A stretch of DNA of 64,000 nucleotides from Curtobacterium sp. ISL-83 (lineage in GTDB: Bacteria > Actinomycetota > Actinomycetes > Actinomycetales > Microbacteriaceae), in the NCBI RefSeq assembly GCF_018613895.1, contig NZ_JAGGPH010000007.1, positions 372,001 through 436,000 on the forward strand, in the 5' to 3' direction. Under the pieces are notes generated by a model. The model was given only the letters and a program-made list of their open reading frames with translations. It did not search any database and was not told the origin of the DNA. The position numbers and the translations under genes were made by a program. Within the stretch, counting starts at the first letter, position 1, and the number at the start of each line of letters is the position of its first letter. Positions 57,348-64,000 of this stretch are shown here, one piece after another.

Positions 57348-57838
57348 CCACCACCTTCGCGGAGACCTTCCGCATCGAGGCCAGTTCGGAAGCCATCGCA
57401 CGCGTCCTCGCGGACCGATCGACGGTGCTCGCACGGCTGCACGCCGCCGGTCGTGACGAACCGACGATCGAGTCGATCGGTCAGCAGGACGACCGACTCC
57501 GCCTGACGACGACCTACCGCGTTTCAACGGCGGCCATGCCCTCCTGGATGGCATCCCGCTTCACCGATGGCGGTCCGCGCAACCGCAGGACCGAACGGTG
57601 GACCCTCGCCGAGCAGCCCACGGCCGAGGTGTCCGTCGAGTCCCTCGACGGTGGTGTCCGGTTCGAGGGGACCTACGCCCTCGAACCGGACGGCCAGCAC
57701 ACGAAGTGGGTCGTCCACGGCACCGTGCGGCACCCTGTCCCGGTGATCGGCAGGCGGGTCGAGCGCTTCACCGCCGACAGCCTGGCTGCCGGCTACGCGC
57801 AGGAGGCCGTCGCGCTCGCTTCGGCGGTGCACGCATGA
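57344..57838 (+). CDS. DUF2505-like (SRPBCC fold) protein
   Basis: A 164-residue protein with the pattern of actinobacterial DUF2505 proteins, which have a START/SRPBCC-like hydrophobic pocket. It opens TTTFAETFRIEASSEAIARVLADRSTVLARL and contains the strand-rich WTLAEQPTAEVSVESLDGGVRFEGTY. No catalytic motif is visible. In this operon it could bind or cyclise the hydrophobic product, but that is speculation. The start is GTG, overlapping the A-T stop. Confidence 0.6.
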   Translation: MTTTFAETFRIEASSEAIARVLADRSTVLARLHAAGRDEPTIESIGQQDDRLRLTTTYRVSTAAMPSWMASRFTDGGPRNRRTERWTLAEQPTAEVSVESLDGGVRFEGTYALEPDGQHTKWVVHGTVRHPVPVIGRRVERFTADSLAAGYAQEAVALASAVHA

Positions 57839-58809
57839 CCGTCGAGGCGGCGGTGCCGCTCCCGAACACGGAGGCACCGCGACCGACCGAGCAAGCGGCG
57901 CTCGTCGTCCGTGGGGTCGAGTTCGGGTACGACGTGAAGCGCCGAGTCCTCGACGATGTCTCGTTCTCCATCGAACGCGGCGCGATCTACGGGCTCCTCG
58001 GACCCAACGGTGCCGGGAAGTCGACCCTCATGAAGTGCCTCCTCGGACTCGTGCGACCGCAGCGTGGCAGCGTCGAGTGGTTCGGCGAACGGCTGACCAC
58101 GTCGGTGCGGCGGAGGATCGGGTACGTCCCACAGGACCTCGCCCTGATGTACGACCTCAGCGCCGTCGACAACGTGCGGTTCTTCGGCCGGCTGTACGGG
58201 CTCCGCGGTGCGCGGCTGCAGGAACGGGTGCGCGTGGCCCTCGAGTTCGTCGGGCTCTGGGACGAGCGCGCGAAGAACCCGAGCAAGTACTCGGGCGGCA
58301 TGAAGCGACGCCTCAACATCGCCTGCGGGATCGTGCACGCTCCCGATGTGGTCATCATGGACGAGCCGACGGTCGGTGTGGACCCGCAATCGCGGAACGC
58401 GATCCTGGAGTCCATCGAGCAGATGCAAGCTGGCGGCACCACCGTGGTCTACATCTCCCATTACATGGAGGAGGTGGCCCGCCTGTGTACTCGCATCGGC
58501 GTGATGGACGGCGGGGGGTTCCTGTGCGAGGGAACGCTCGATGAGCTGCTCGACCAGTACGCGCCGGAGGCGGTCGTCACCATCACCGCTACGGACGGCG
58601 AGCAGGACATCGCCGCATCGGTCGACCTCGACGGGTTCACCGTGGTGGCGCAGGGCCCGGACTCCATCAGTGTGTCGATCCCGAACGGACGACTGGACGC
58701 GTTGGGTCGTCTCGCCGAGGCTGCATCCGGCACGGTCGGCTTCAGCTACCTGGCACCGAGTCTCGAGCAGGTCTTCTTCCGGCTCACGCAGAAGAACCTG
58801 CGGGACTGA
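57835..58809 (+). CDS. ABC-2 type transporter ATP-binding protein
   Basis: A 324-residue ABC ATPase with Walker A GPNGAGKST (56-64), signature SGGMKRR (from 153), Walker B VVIMDEPT (172-179) and H-loop His209. The about 100 residues after the core form the C-terminal domain usual in drug-exporter ATPases (DrrA/CcmA type). With the two following permeases it probably exports the product or protects the producer. It overlaps its upstream neighbour by 4 bases. Confidence 0.94.
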   Translation: MTVEAAVPLPNTEAPRPTEQAALVVRGVEFGYDVKRRVLDDVSFSIERGAIYGLLGPNGAGKSTLMKCLLGLVRPQRGSVEWFGERLTTSVRRRIGYVPQDLALMYDLSAVDNVRFFGRLYGLRGARLQERVRVALEFVGLWDERAKNPSKYSGGMKRRLNIACGIVHAPDVVIMDEPTVGVDPQSRNAILESIEQMQAGGTTVVYISHYMEEVARLCTRIGVMDGGGFLCEGTLDELLDQYAPEAVVTITATDGEQDIAASVDLDGFTVVAQGPDSISVSIPNGRLDALGRLAEAASGTVGFSYLAPSLEQVFFRLTQKNLRD

Positions 58810-58812
58810 CCG

Positions 58813-59940
58813 ATGATCCCCCTCGTCCTCTACGGACTGAAGCGGAAGATCCGCCAACCGGTGCTCATCGTCAACCTGACGCTCCTCCCGCTGCTCCTCA
58901 TCCTCATCCTGGGGTCCGCGCTGGCCGGCACGTTCTCGAGCGATTCGTCGACCTCGACCACCGGAGTCTCCGTCGACCTCGGTGTGGTCGACCTGGCGTC
59001 CGGTGCGGATGCGGAGCAGTTCTCGGCCTTCGTCGACGACGCCTCGGTGTTCGACGTCCACCGCTACTCCTCGGAGGCCGCGGTCGACCGCGCCGTCCGC
59101 GACGGTGACGTGGAGGTCGCCCTGGTGGTCCCCGCGTCGTTCGGCGAACGCCGCGCCGCTGGTCGGAGCGCCACGGTGTCGCTCCGAGCCGTCGACTCCA
59201 ACGTCGACTCCCTCCGCGCTACGCAGGTCGCGGTCCAGGCGTACAGCGAGGCGGTGGCGACGACCACGTCCATCGCTGAGTCCGGTCGCACCCCGACGTC
59301 GGCCTGGAAGCTCGTCGACCACGTGCCCGCCGCCGCCGGCCCGAGCGACCCGTCGACCGGGGTCAGCGGCATGACCTACTACGGCATCACGATGCTCGTG
59401 CTCGTGTTGATCTACGGCCTCGCCAACACCATGAACTTCGTGAAGGAGGAGTACGCCGAGGCGCTCGGGGACCGCTACCTGATCGCGCCCCGGAGCCGCT
59501 TCACGATCGTGTCGGCGCAGGTGGTCACCGGGATCATCATCTCGATGGCACAGGCGGCCGTCGTCGTCATCGCCGCGCACGCCGTCTTCGGCGCGGACTA
59601 CGGCACGCGGACCGGGGCGTTCGCCGCCGTGGTCTTCCTGCTCGCGGTGTTCTCGAACGCGATCGGGCTGCTGCTCGGGCTCATCGCGCGGGCATGGTCG
59701 CTGCTCGATCCGGTGGTCACGATCGCGATCCCGGCGATGACCTTCCTGGCAGGCGGGTTCGTCCGCCTCGACCTCGGTGGGCTGCAGAACCTCACCCTGA
59801 ACGGCGTCTTCCAGCGCGCGATGTTCCAGCTCGCATCCGGGAAGACGCTCGACACCACCCCGCTCCTCGTGATGTCCGTCCTCGCGGCGCTCGCGCTGCT
59901 CGTGTCGGCCGTCATGATCGCACGACCGGAGAAGCGATGA
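58813..59940 (+). CDS. ABC-2 type transporter permease, first subunit
   Basis: A 375-residue membrane protein: one N-terminal membrane segment (PVLIVNLTLLPLLLILILGSAL), a large extracytoplasmic domain (about 45-185), then five hydrophobic segments. This is the ABC-2 YhgE/Pip-like permease layout. It starts 3 bases after the ATPase stop and overlaps the next permease by 4 bases, so the three form one exporter. Confidence 0.92.
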   Translation: MIPLVLYGLKRKIRQPVLIVNLTLLPLLLILILGSALAGTFSSDSSTSTTGVSVDLGVVDLASGADAEQFSAFVDDASVFDVHRYSSEAAVDRAVRDGDVEVALVVPASFGERRAAGRSATVSLRAVDSNVDSLRATQVAVQAYSEAVATTTSIAESGRTPTSAWKLVDHVPAAAGPSDPSTGVSGMTYYGITMLVLVLIYGLANTMNFVKEEYAEALGDRYLIAPRSRFTIVSAQVVTGIIISMAQAAVVVIAAHAVFGADYGTRTGAFAAVVFLLAVFSNAIGLLLGLIARAWSLLDPVVTIAIPAMTFLAGGFVRLDLGGLQNLTLNGVFQRAMFQLASGKTLDTTPLLVMSVLAALALLVSAVMIARPEKR

Positions 59941-61040
59941 TGGCCGTCTTCCTCTTCTACGCGTACCGGGTCCTCAAGCGCCCCATGACGCTGATCATCT
60001 CCCTGCTGCTGCCCGTCGCCCTGGCCGGCGGTGTCTTCGCGCAGTACCAGGCAGCGACCTCGGTGTCCGTGACGGTCGCGGTTCCCGACACGACCCTCCG
60101 GGCCTTCGTCCTCGACCGTCTGCACGGTGAGGACGTCGCGACCGACGTCGTCTCATCCGACAAGGTGGGCAGCGCCACCGGGGTCGTCCTCGAGATCAAG
60201 TCCTCCGCGGAGGAGGTCCTCGACGATCCCGACGGCGTCGACGCCACGGTCTCCGGCGCATCGACGGGCGCTGCGGCGGCACTCCTCGCCGTGCGTCTCA
60301 ACGCCCTCGTCTCCACGATCCAGTACTCGGCTGGCCAGAGCACGTCGCTGTCCGAGTTCAAGTCGACGCTCCGCTCCGTCGAGGAGGCGAAGGACCCCGT
60401 CACCGTCACCCGGACGGTGATCGGCAACGAGGACAGCACGATCCTGGTCTCGACGTTCAACATGATCGTCTTCGTCATGCTGCTCCTGACGATGACGAAC
60501 ATCCTCATGTTCATGCGCGACAAGGCGAACTCGACGACGCAGCGGATCCTCGTGTCCGCGCGGAGCACGCTGAGCTACCACGTCCAGATCGTGGGGGTGT
60601 ACGCCGCGATCGGCGCGGCCCAACTCGCCGTCATGGTCCTGGCGATGCAGTACCTCTTCCGGGTCGACATCGGTCTCCAGCCCGCCAGGCTCGTCGTGCT
60701 CTTCGTCGCCTACGCCCTGCTCAACGTGTTCGGCATCTGCCTCGGCATGCTCATCGTGAGCGCGACGACCAAGGTGTCCGTCGGCAGAATCGCGGTCACG
60801 GCGATCGTCCTGCCTCTGTGCATGCTCGGCGGCGCTCTCTGGCCCTCGTCGATCATGCCGGAGTGGATGCGCACCATCGCGTGGGTGCTCCCGACGCGCT
60901 GGGTGACAGCGCTCAACGAACACCTCTTCAGCGGGTTCGCCGTGACGCAGTGGGACGTCTGGCGTCCGGTCCTGCTGCTCGTCGCCGCGTGTGCGCTGCT
61001 CTTCGCCCTGCTCCGCCGCGTGCCGGCGGACCGGGTCTGA
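59937..61040 (+). CDS. ABC-2 type transporter permease, second subunit
   Basis: A 367-residue membrane protein with the same layout as its neighbour: an N-terminal membrane segment (MTLIISLLLPVALAGGVFA), a large extracytoplasmic domain and a cluster of C-terminal hydrophobic segments ending before RRVPADRV. It starts at ATGATG, where the upstream stop overlaps. The two permeases are distant paralogues and probably form a heterodimer with the ATPase. Confidence 0.92.
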   Translation: MMAVFLFYAYRVLKRPMTLIISLLLPVALAGGVFAQYQAATSVSVTVAVPDTTLRAFVLDRLHGEDVATDVVSSDKVGSATGVVLEIKSSAEEVLDDPDGVDATVSGASTGAAAALLAVRLNALVSTIQYSAGQSTSLSEFKSTLRSVEEAKDPVTVTRTVIGNEDSTILVSTFNMIVFVMLLLTMTNILMFMRDKANSTTQRILVSARSTLSYHVQIVGVYAAIGAAQLAVMVLAMQYLFRVDIGLQPARLVVLFVAYALLNVFGICLGMLIVSATTKVSVGRIAVTAIVLPLCMLGGALWPSSIMPEWMRTIAWVLPTRWVTALNEHLFSGFAVTQWDVWRPVLLLVAACALLFALLRRVPADRV

Positions 61041-61080
61041 CCCATCCCCGAAGTCCGAACCCACCGAAGGAAGACCACTC

Positions 61081-61302
61081 ATGACCGCTCTCCGCATCCT
61101 CCGCATCGTCGGTTGGATCTTCGTCGCCCTCGGGTTCGGATCGATGATCCTCCGGACCTGGTTCAACGCCGACACGCCCTTCACCACGTGGATGGGCGGT
61201 GCTCAGCCGTACTCCGGAGCCGCTATGGGGGTCGTCGGTGTCGTCATCGTGCTCGTCGCCGTCTCGGCACGCCGTCGGACCGTGGCGCGCGCGGAGGACT
61301 GA
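61081..61302 (+). CDS. small two-pass membrane protein of unknown function
   Basis: A 73-residue protein with two hydrophobic segments (about 9-24 and 49-62) and a charged end (ARRRTVARAED). GAAGGAAG lies about 10 bases before the ATG at 61081. I do not recognise it. Its place between the exporter and the phosphopantetheinyl transferase suggests an accessory role in transport or immunity. Confidence 0.7.
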   Translation: MTALRILRIVGWIFVALGFGSMILRTWFNADTPFTTWMGGAQPYSGAAMGVVGVVIVLVAVSARRRTVARAED

Positions 61303-61306
61303 CGCC

Positions 61307-62020
61307 GTGCTGTCGGCGACCGTCCTTCGCGGGCCGGTACCACGACGACCAGCAGACCGGTCGATCGCGGGCGACCACGCTCTGATGGTCCACCTCGCGT
61401 CCGAGGGCATCACGACCAGGGTGCGTCGAGGACCGCTCGGCGCGCCCGAGATCGACGGTGGGGCACGGGTCAGCGTCTCCTACACGTCTGACGCCGTCGC
61501 CACCGCCGTGTCGCACGAGGCGCCGTGCGGGATCGACATCGAGCCGGTCGACCGCAGCCTCCCCTCTGGGTTCGCGACGCCGGCAGAGGAGCACGCCTGG
61601 GCTGCGCTGGACCTGCCTCCGATCGGCATTGCGTGCGCCAAGGAGGCCATCGGGAAGGCGCTGGGGTTCGGACTGCTCGCGGCTTGGGACTCCTACCGTC
61701 TCGGCGACGTGCGACGTCTGAGGGCCGCCACGGGGCTCGTGACCCTGTCGTCCTTCCCGTTCGTGCGGGCCGTCGTCACGACCACCGGCTCCCTGTGCCT
61801 GGGTCTCGCGACCACGCGGACCTCGTCGGCGGACCCGGAACCGTCCCTCGTGGCGGCGGTCGCGGTACTGCGGGTGGCCGACGGCGCCTGGACGAGCGGG
61901 GAGGGCGCACGACCAGACTCACGATCACGTCGGGGGCGCCGCGGCGGTGACCGTGCCCGGGTTGCGCTGCACGGATGCTTCGCCGAGGGCGCAGGCGAAG
62001 ATAGGACGAGCCCGTTTTGA
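61307..62020 (+). CDS. 4'-phosphopantetheinyl transferase
   Basis: A 237-residue Sfp-like enzyme that activates carrier domains by transferring the phosphopantetheine arm of CoA. The magnesium-binding motif GIDIEP (75-80) and the CAKEAIGKALG motif (110-120) are the two diagnostic boxes. The start is the GTG at 61307, with GGAGG about 10 bases upstream. Together with the six carrier domains in the operon it makes the cluster self-sufficient. The C-terminal 40 residues are Arg/Gly-rich and not conserved. It is the last gene of the operon. Confidence 0.88.
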   Translation: MLSATVLRGPVPRRPADRSIAGDHALMVHLASEGITTRVRRGPLGAPEIDGGARVSVSYTSDAVATAVSHEAPCGIDIEPVDRSLPSGFATPAEEHAWAALDLPPIGIACAKEAIGKALGFGLLAAWDSYRLGDVRRLRAATGLVTLSSFPFVRAVVTTTGSLCLGLATTRTSSADPEPSLVAAVAVLRVADGAWTSGEGARPDSRSRRGRRGGDRARVALHGCFAEGAGEDRTSPF

Positions 62021-62100
62021 CGCTCTACGCGTCGTGGAACCCGCCTGGACGGGGCTTTCTTCGAAGAACCACCAGCGCTCGTTGCGGAGTTGGCAGAACT

Positions 62101-62134
62101 GAGAAGGCCCCCGAAGGAATCCGGGGGCCTTCTC
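62101..62134 (+). terminator. terminator of the biosynthetic operon
   Basis: A perfect 13-bp stem pairs GAGAAGGCCCCCG with its complement around an 8-base loop, 81 bp after the last gene. No long U-tract follows. A 12-bp palindrome, TTCTTCGAAGAA (62057-62068), lies just before it. Confidence 0.8.
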
Positions 62135-62254
62135 CGTTACCACTGGCGTCGGCGTGCTCCGGCCAGGAGGCGCGGCTCGGCTCCGACACGCCGTCCGTCC
62201 CGTGCAGGCCGGAGGAGATCCCGCCCACACCCGAGAGCCGTCCGATGGAACCGA

Positions 62255-62641
62255 TCAGGCGTCGGCGCGGCGGAAGTACGGGCGCACGGACGGCAGGAAG
62301 CACAGGACCGCGGCCGCGATCGACAGCGCGATCGTCGCGATCGCGAGGTCACCGCTCGTCAGGCTCACGACCGCCCGGAACACCGCGATGACGACGAGCA
62401 CGATGCGCGCCGTGGACGAGCCGGCAGCCATGCGGAACGCCGCCCAGGTGACGAGGCCCCACACGACGAGCGCGACCAGGAAGGCCGGCAGGGCACCGAG
62501 GTCCGCCGTGGGGGTCGTGAACTGCAGGACGGTCGCGATCACGCACGCCGCGATCCAGACCAGCCAGAGGGCGAACGACACCGTGACGAGCTGGGGACGC
62601 GGTCGAGCGCGTCGCCTCGGTCGGTCCGTCGATCCCGCCAT
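62255..62641 (-). CDS. small multipass membrane protein of unknown function
   Basis: A 128-residue protein with a basic N-terminus (RPRRRARPRP) and four hydrophobic segments. I do not recognise a family. It converges on the biosynthetic operon and is probably chromosomal backbone rather than part of the cluster. Confidence 0.65.
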   Translation of the reverse strand: MAGSTDRPRRRARPRPQLVTVSFALWLVWIAACVIATVLQFTTPTADLGALPAFLVALVVWGLVTWAAFRMAAGSSTARIVLVVIAVFRAVVSLTSGDLAIATIALSIAAAVLCFLPSVRPYFRRADA

Positions 62642-62817
62642 GGTGTCCCTCGTCCCCGCCGGGCCCTGATCCGGCGAGCCGAGCCTACTGAGCAGTGCGT
62701 CCCCGGGTGGCCGACCCGCTCGCGTCGAGCAGGTCCGCGCCGGGTGCTCGGGCCTGAGGCGCCCGTCATCCGCCGCAACGATCCGGCCCCGCGTGCCGGA
62801 TGGCCGAGACTGGAGGC

Positions 62818-63894
62818 ATGACCACCTCCAGTGACGTCCGTGCAGCAGCCGTCCGCCGTGTTCCGACGGCAGAACCCGCGGAAGAACGCTGGATCGCCGC
62901 GGGCACGAGTACCGAAACCCCCTCTGGGGGTGTCGTGATCAGCGCTCCCGGCGCCCATCTCGGGAACGCGACCCGGCCCGGTGAGGTCGAGCTGCGCCTC
63001 CAGGGCGGCAGTGCCGACGCGACCACCGGGCGCGACCTGCGGACCCTCGTGGACCACGTCGTCGACCGCGCCCGTTCGCGGTTCGCCGTGGCCGTGGTCG
63101 CGGACACGACGGGATGGTCGGACGGCGCTCGCCGAGTGCTGGCGGACGCGGGCTTCCGTGGAGGCGACGTGCGCGGTGCCGCACTGCGGGTCCTCGACCT
63201 GTCCCTGGCCGAGGACGGCACACCCACGCGCGTGCTCGACGCACCCGCGCTCGCGTCGTTGAACGGTGCGCACGCCCGCTTCGCGGAGCGCCGGGGTGAG
63301 GTCGCCCGCTACCTGCCTGACGTGTCCGTGTGGACCGGGGTGCCGCAGCCTGCCACGGCGTCCGACTGGGCGGACGTCCGCACCCTCCTCGGTCCCGGAG
63401 CGGGGATCGGGGTGTCGGCGGCGACGGTGCTGCCGGACGGGTGGCACCCGATCGACGGCGCCAGCGGCGTCCAGCTCACCGGGGAGGCGGTGCAGGGCGC
63501 TCCCGATGCGGAGGCCGTCGACCTGACCGCGGACGACGTGCCGGAGATGACGGCGCTCGTCGAGCGGACCAAGCCCGGCCCGTTCCTCCCGCGCACGATC
63601 GAGCTCGGACGGTACCTCGGGATCCGACGTGACGGGCGCCTCGTCGCCATGGCGGGGGAGCGACTGCACCCACCGGGCTGGACCGAGATCAGCGCCGTCT
63701 GCACCGACGAGGCGTACCGCGGGCAAGGACTCGGGCGCCGGCTCGTGCTGGCCGTTGCCCACGGCATCCGCGAGCGTGGGGAGACACCGCTCATGCACGC
63801 GGCGGCGGGCAACCCGGGAGCGATCGGGCTCTACCGGCACCTCGGGTTCCAGTTGCGCGACCGGGGTGCGCTGCGGTTCGTGCAGGTGCCCTGA
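62818..63894 (+). CDS. GNAT family N-acetyltransferase (two-part)
   Basis: A 358-residue protein. The C-terminal part (about 145-358) follows a known GNAT pattern: LNGAHARFAERRGEVARYLPDVS, then TIELGRYLGIRRDGRLVAMAGERL, then ISAVCTDEAYRGQGLGRRLV with the acetyl-CoA pyrophosphate loop RGQGLG, and GAIGLYRHLGFQLRDR. The first about 140 residues may be a second, degenerate GNAT unit. Substrate unknown. The ATG at 62818 has GGAGG only one base away, unusually close; an ATG at 62800 is the alternative, without a visible site. Confidence 0.8.
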   Translation: MTTSSDVRAAAVRRVPTAEPAEERWIAAGTSTETPSGGVVISAPGAHLGNATRPGEVELRLQGGSADATTGRDLRTLVDHVVDRARSRFAVAVVADTTGWSDGARRVLADAGFRGGDVRGAALRVLDLSLAEDGTPTRVLDAPALASLNGAHARFAERRGEVARYLPDVSVWTGVPQPATASDWADVRTLLGPGAGIGVSAATVLPDGWHPIDGASGVQLTGEAVQGAPDAEAVDLTADDVPEMTALVERTKPGPFLPRTIELGRYLGIRRDGRLVAMAGERLHPPGWTEISAVCTDEAYRGQGLGRRLVLAVAHGIRERGETPLMHAAAGNPGAIGLYRHLGFQLRDRGALRFVQVP

Positions 63895-63934
63895 CCAGGT
63901 CTTTCCCGGTCCGGGCGACACGTGTGAGCCGACC

Positions 63935-63997
63935 GTGCGGGTGTCCTGTCACGCCGTGCCGATGTCGTGTCACGCCGTGCCGGTGTCGTGTCACGCG
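63935..63997. repeat. 21-bp tandem repeat at the window end
   Basis: Three head-to-tail 21-bp units (63935, 63956, 63977) share GTGC(C/G)G(A/G)TGTC(C/G)TGTCACGC. They differ at four positions and run into the window edge, so the true copy number is unknown. Confidence 0.8.
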
Positions 63998-64000
63998 GTG

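Noticed and set aside
62057..62068. TTCTTCGAAGAA palindrome as an SOS box
   Set aside because: It does not fit the actinobacterial LexA pattern (GAAC and GTTC arms) and lies after the operon rather than before a gene.
37564..62134. Integrative element with att sites at tRNA-Leu
   Set aside because: No copy of the tRNA 3' end was found near the far end of the cluster and there is no integrase or transposase in the interval; only the remnant gene hints at rearrangement.

Overview
The window is high-GC chromosomal DNA with the gene order typical of an actinobacterial replication-origin region: murJ-trxB-trxA, parB-parA-rsmG-jag-yidC-yidD-rnpA-rpmH on one side of dnaA and dnaN-gnd-recF-dciA-gyrB-gyrA on the other, followed by tRNA-Ile, tRNA-Ala, crgA and the pknB-pknA-pbpA-rodA-pstP-fhaB-fhaA cell-growth operon. 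The short NAD-type gnd, the DUF3566 gene behind gyrA and the DLW-type protein behind the tRNAs point to Microbacteriaceae, perhaps Curtobacterium or a close relative. The genus is inference; no rRNA is present to test it.

Layout. (1) 1-6.7 kb: lipid II flippase, thioredoxin system, a PLP aminotransferase, a D-Ala-D-Ala ligase-family ATP-grasp enzyme and a SanA/YdcF-type protein. (2) 6.0-9.2 kb: the parAB partition locus with four parS-like palindromes, one of them forming the first codons of the SanA-like gene. (3) 9.2-12.3 kb: the rpmH-rnpA-yidD-yidC-jag-rsmG operon on the minus strand. (4) 12.3-14.7 kb: dnaA flanked on both sides by DnaA boxes (oriC). (5) 14.7-23.9 kb: replication and gyrase genes. 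(6) 23.9-28.1 kb: two tRNAs, a DLW-type membrane protein, cyclophilin, rhomboid protease, a second DnaA-box cluster, crgA and a PabA/TrpG amidotransferase. (7) 28.3-37.5 kb: the Ser/Thr kinase, phosphatase and peptidoglycan operon on the minus strand. (8) 37.6-38.1 kb: tRNA-Leu(CAG), a strong terminator and a frameshifted remnant of a CPBP-type membrane protease. (9) 38.2-62.0 kb: one 17-gene, tightly coupled plus-strand operon for a hybrid non-ribosomal peptide/polyketide. (10) 62.1-64.0 kb: terminator, small membrane protein, GNAT acetyltransferase and a tandem repeat running off the end.

The biosynthetic operon is the accessory part of the window. It has two AT-less PKS proteins (each KS-DH-KR-ACP) with one free-standing acyltransferase, a free-standing carrier protein, a degenerate ketosynthase that has lost its nucleophile and first histidine, two separate A-T proteins, four condensation-type domains spread over three proteins and none fused to an A domain, a type II thioesterase, a DUF2505-like protein, a three-gene ABC-2 exporter, a small membrane protein and its own phosphopantetheinyl transferase. 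I infer an unsaturated acyl chain (KR and DH but no ER), one or two amino acids joined by free-standing C domains, and export by the ABC system. I do not recognise the product or a characterised relative with this layout.
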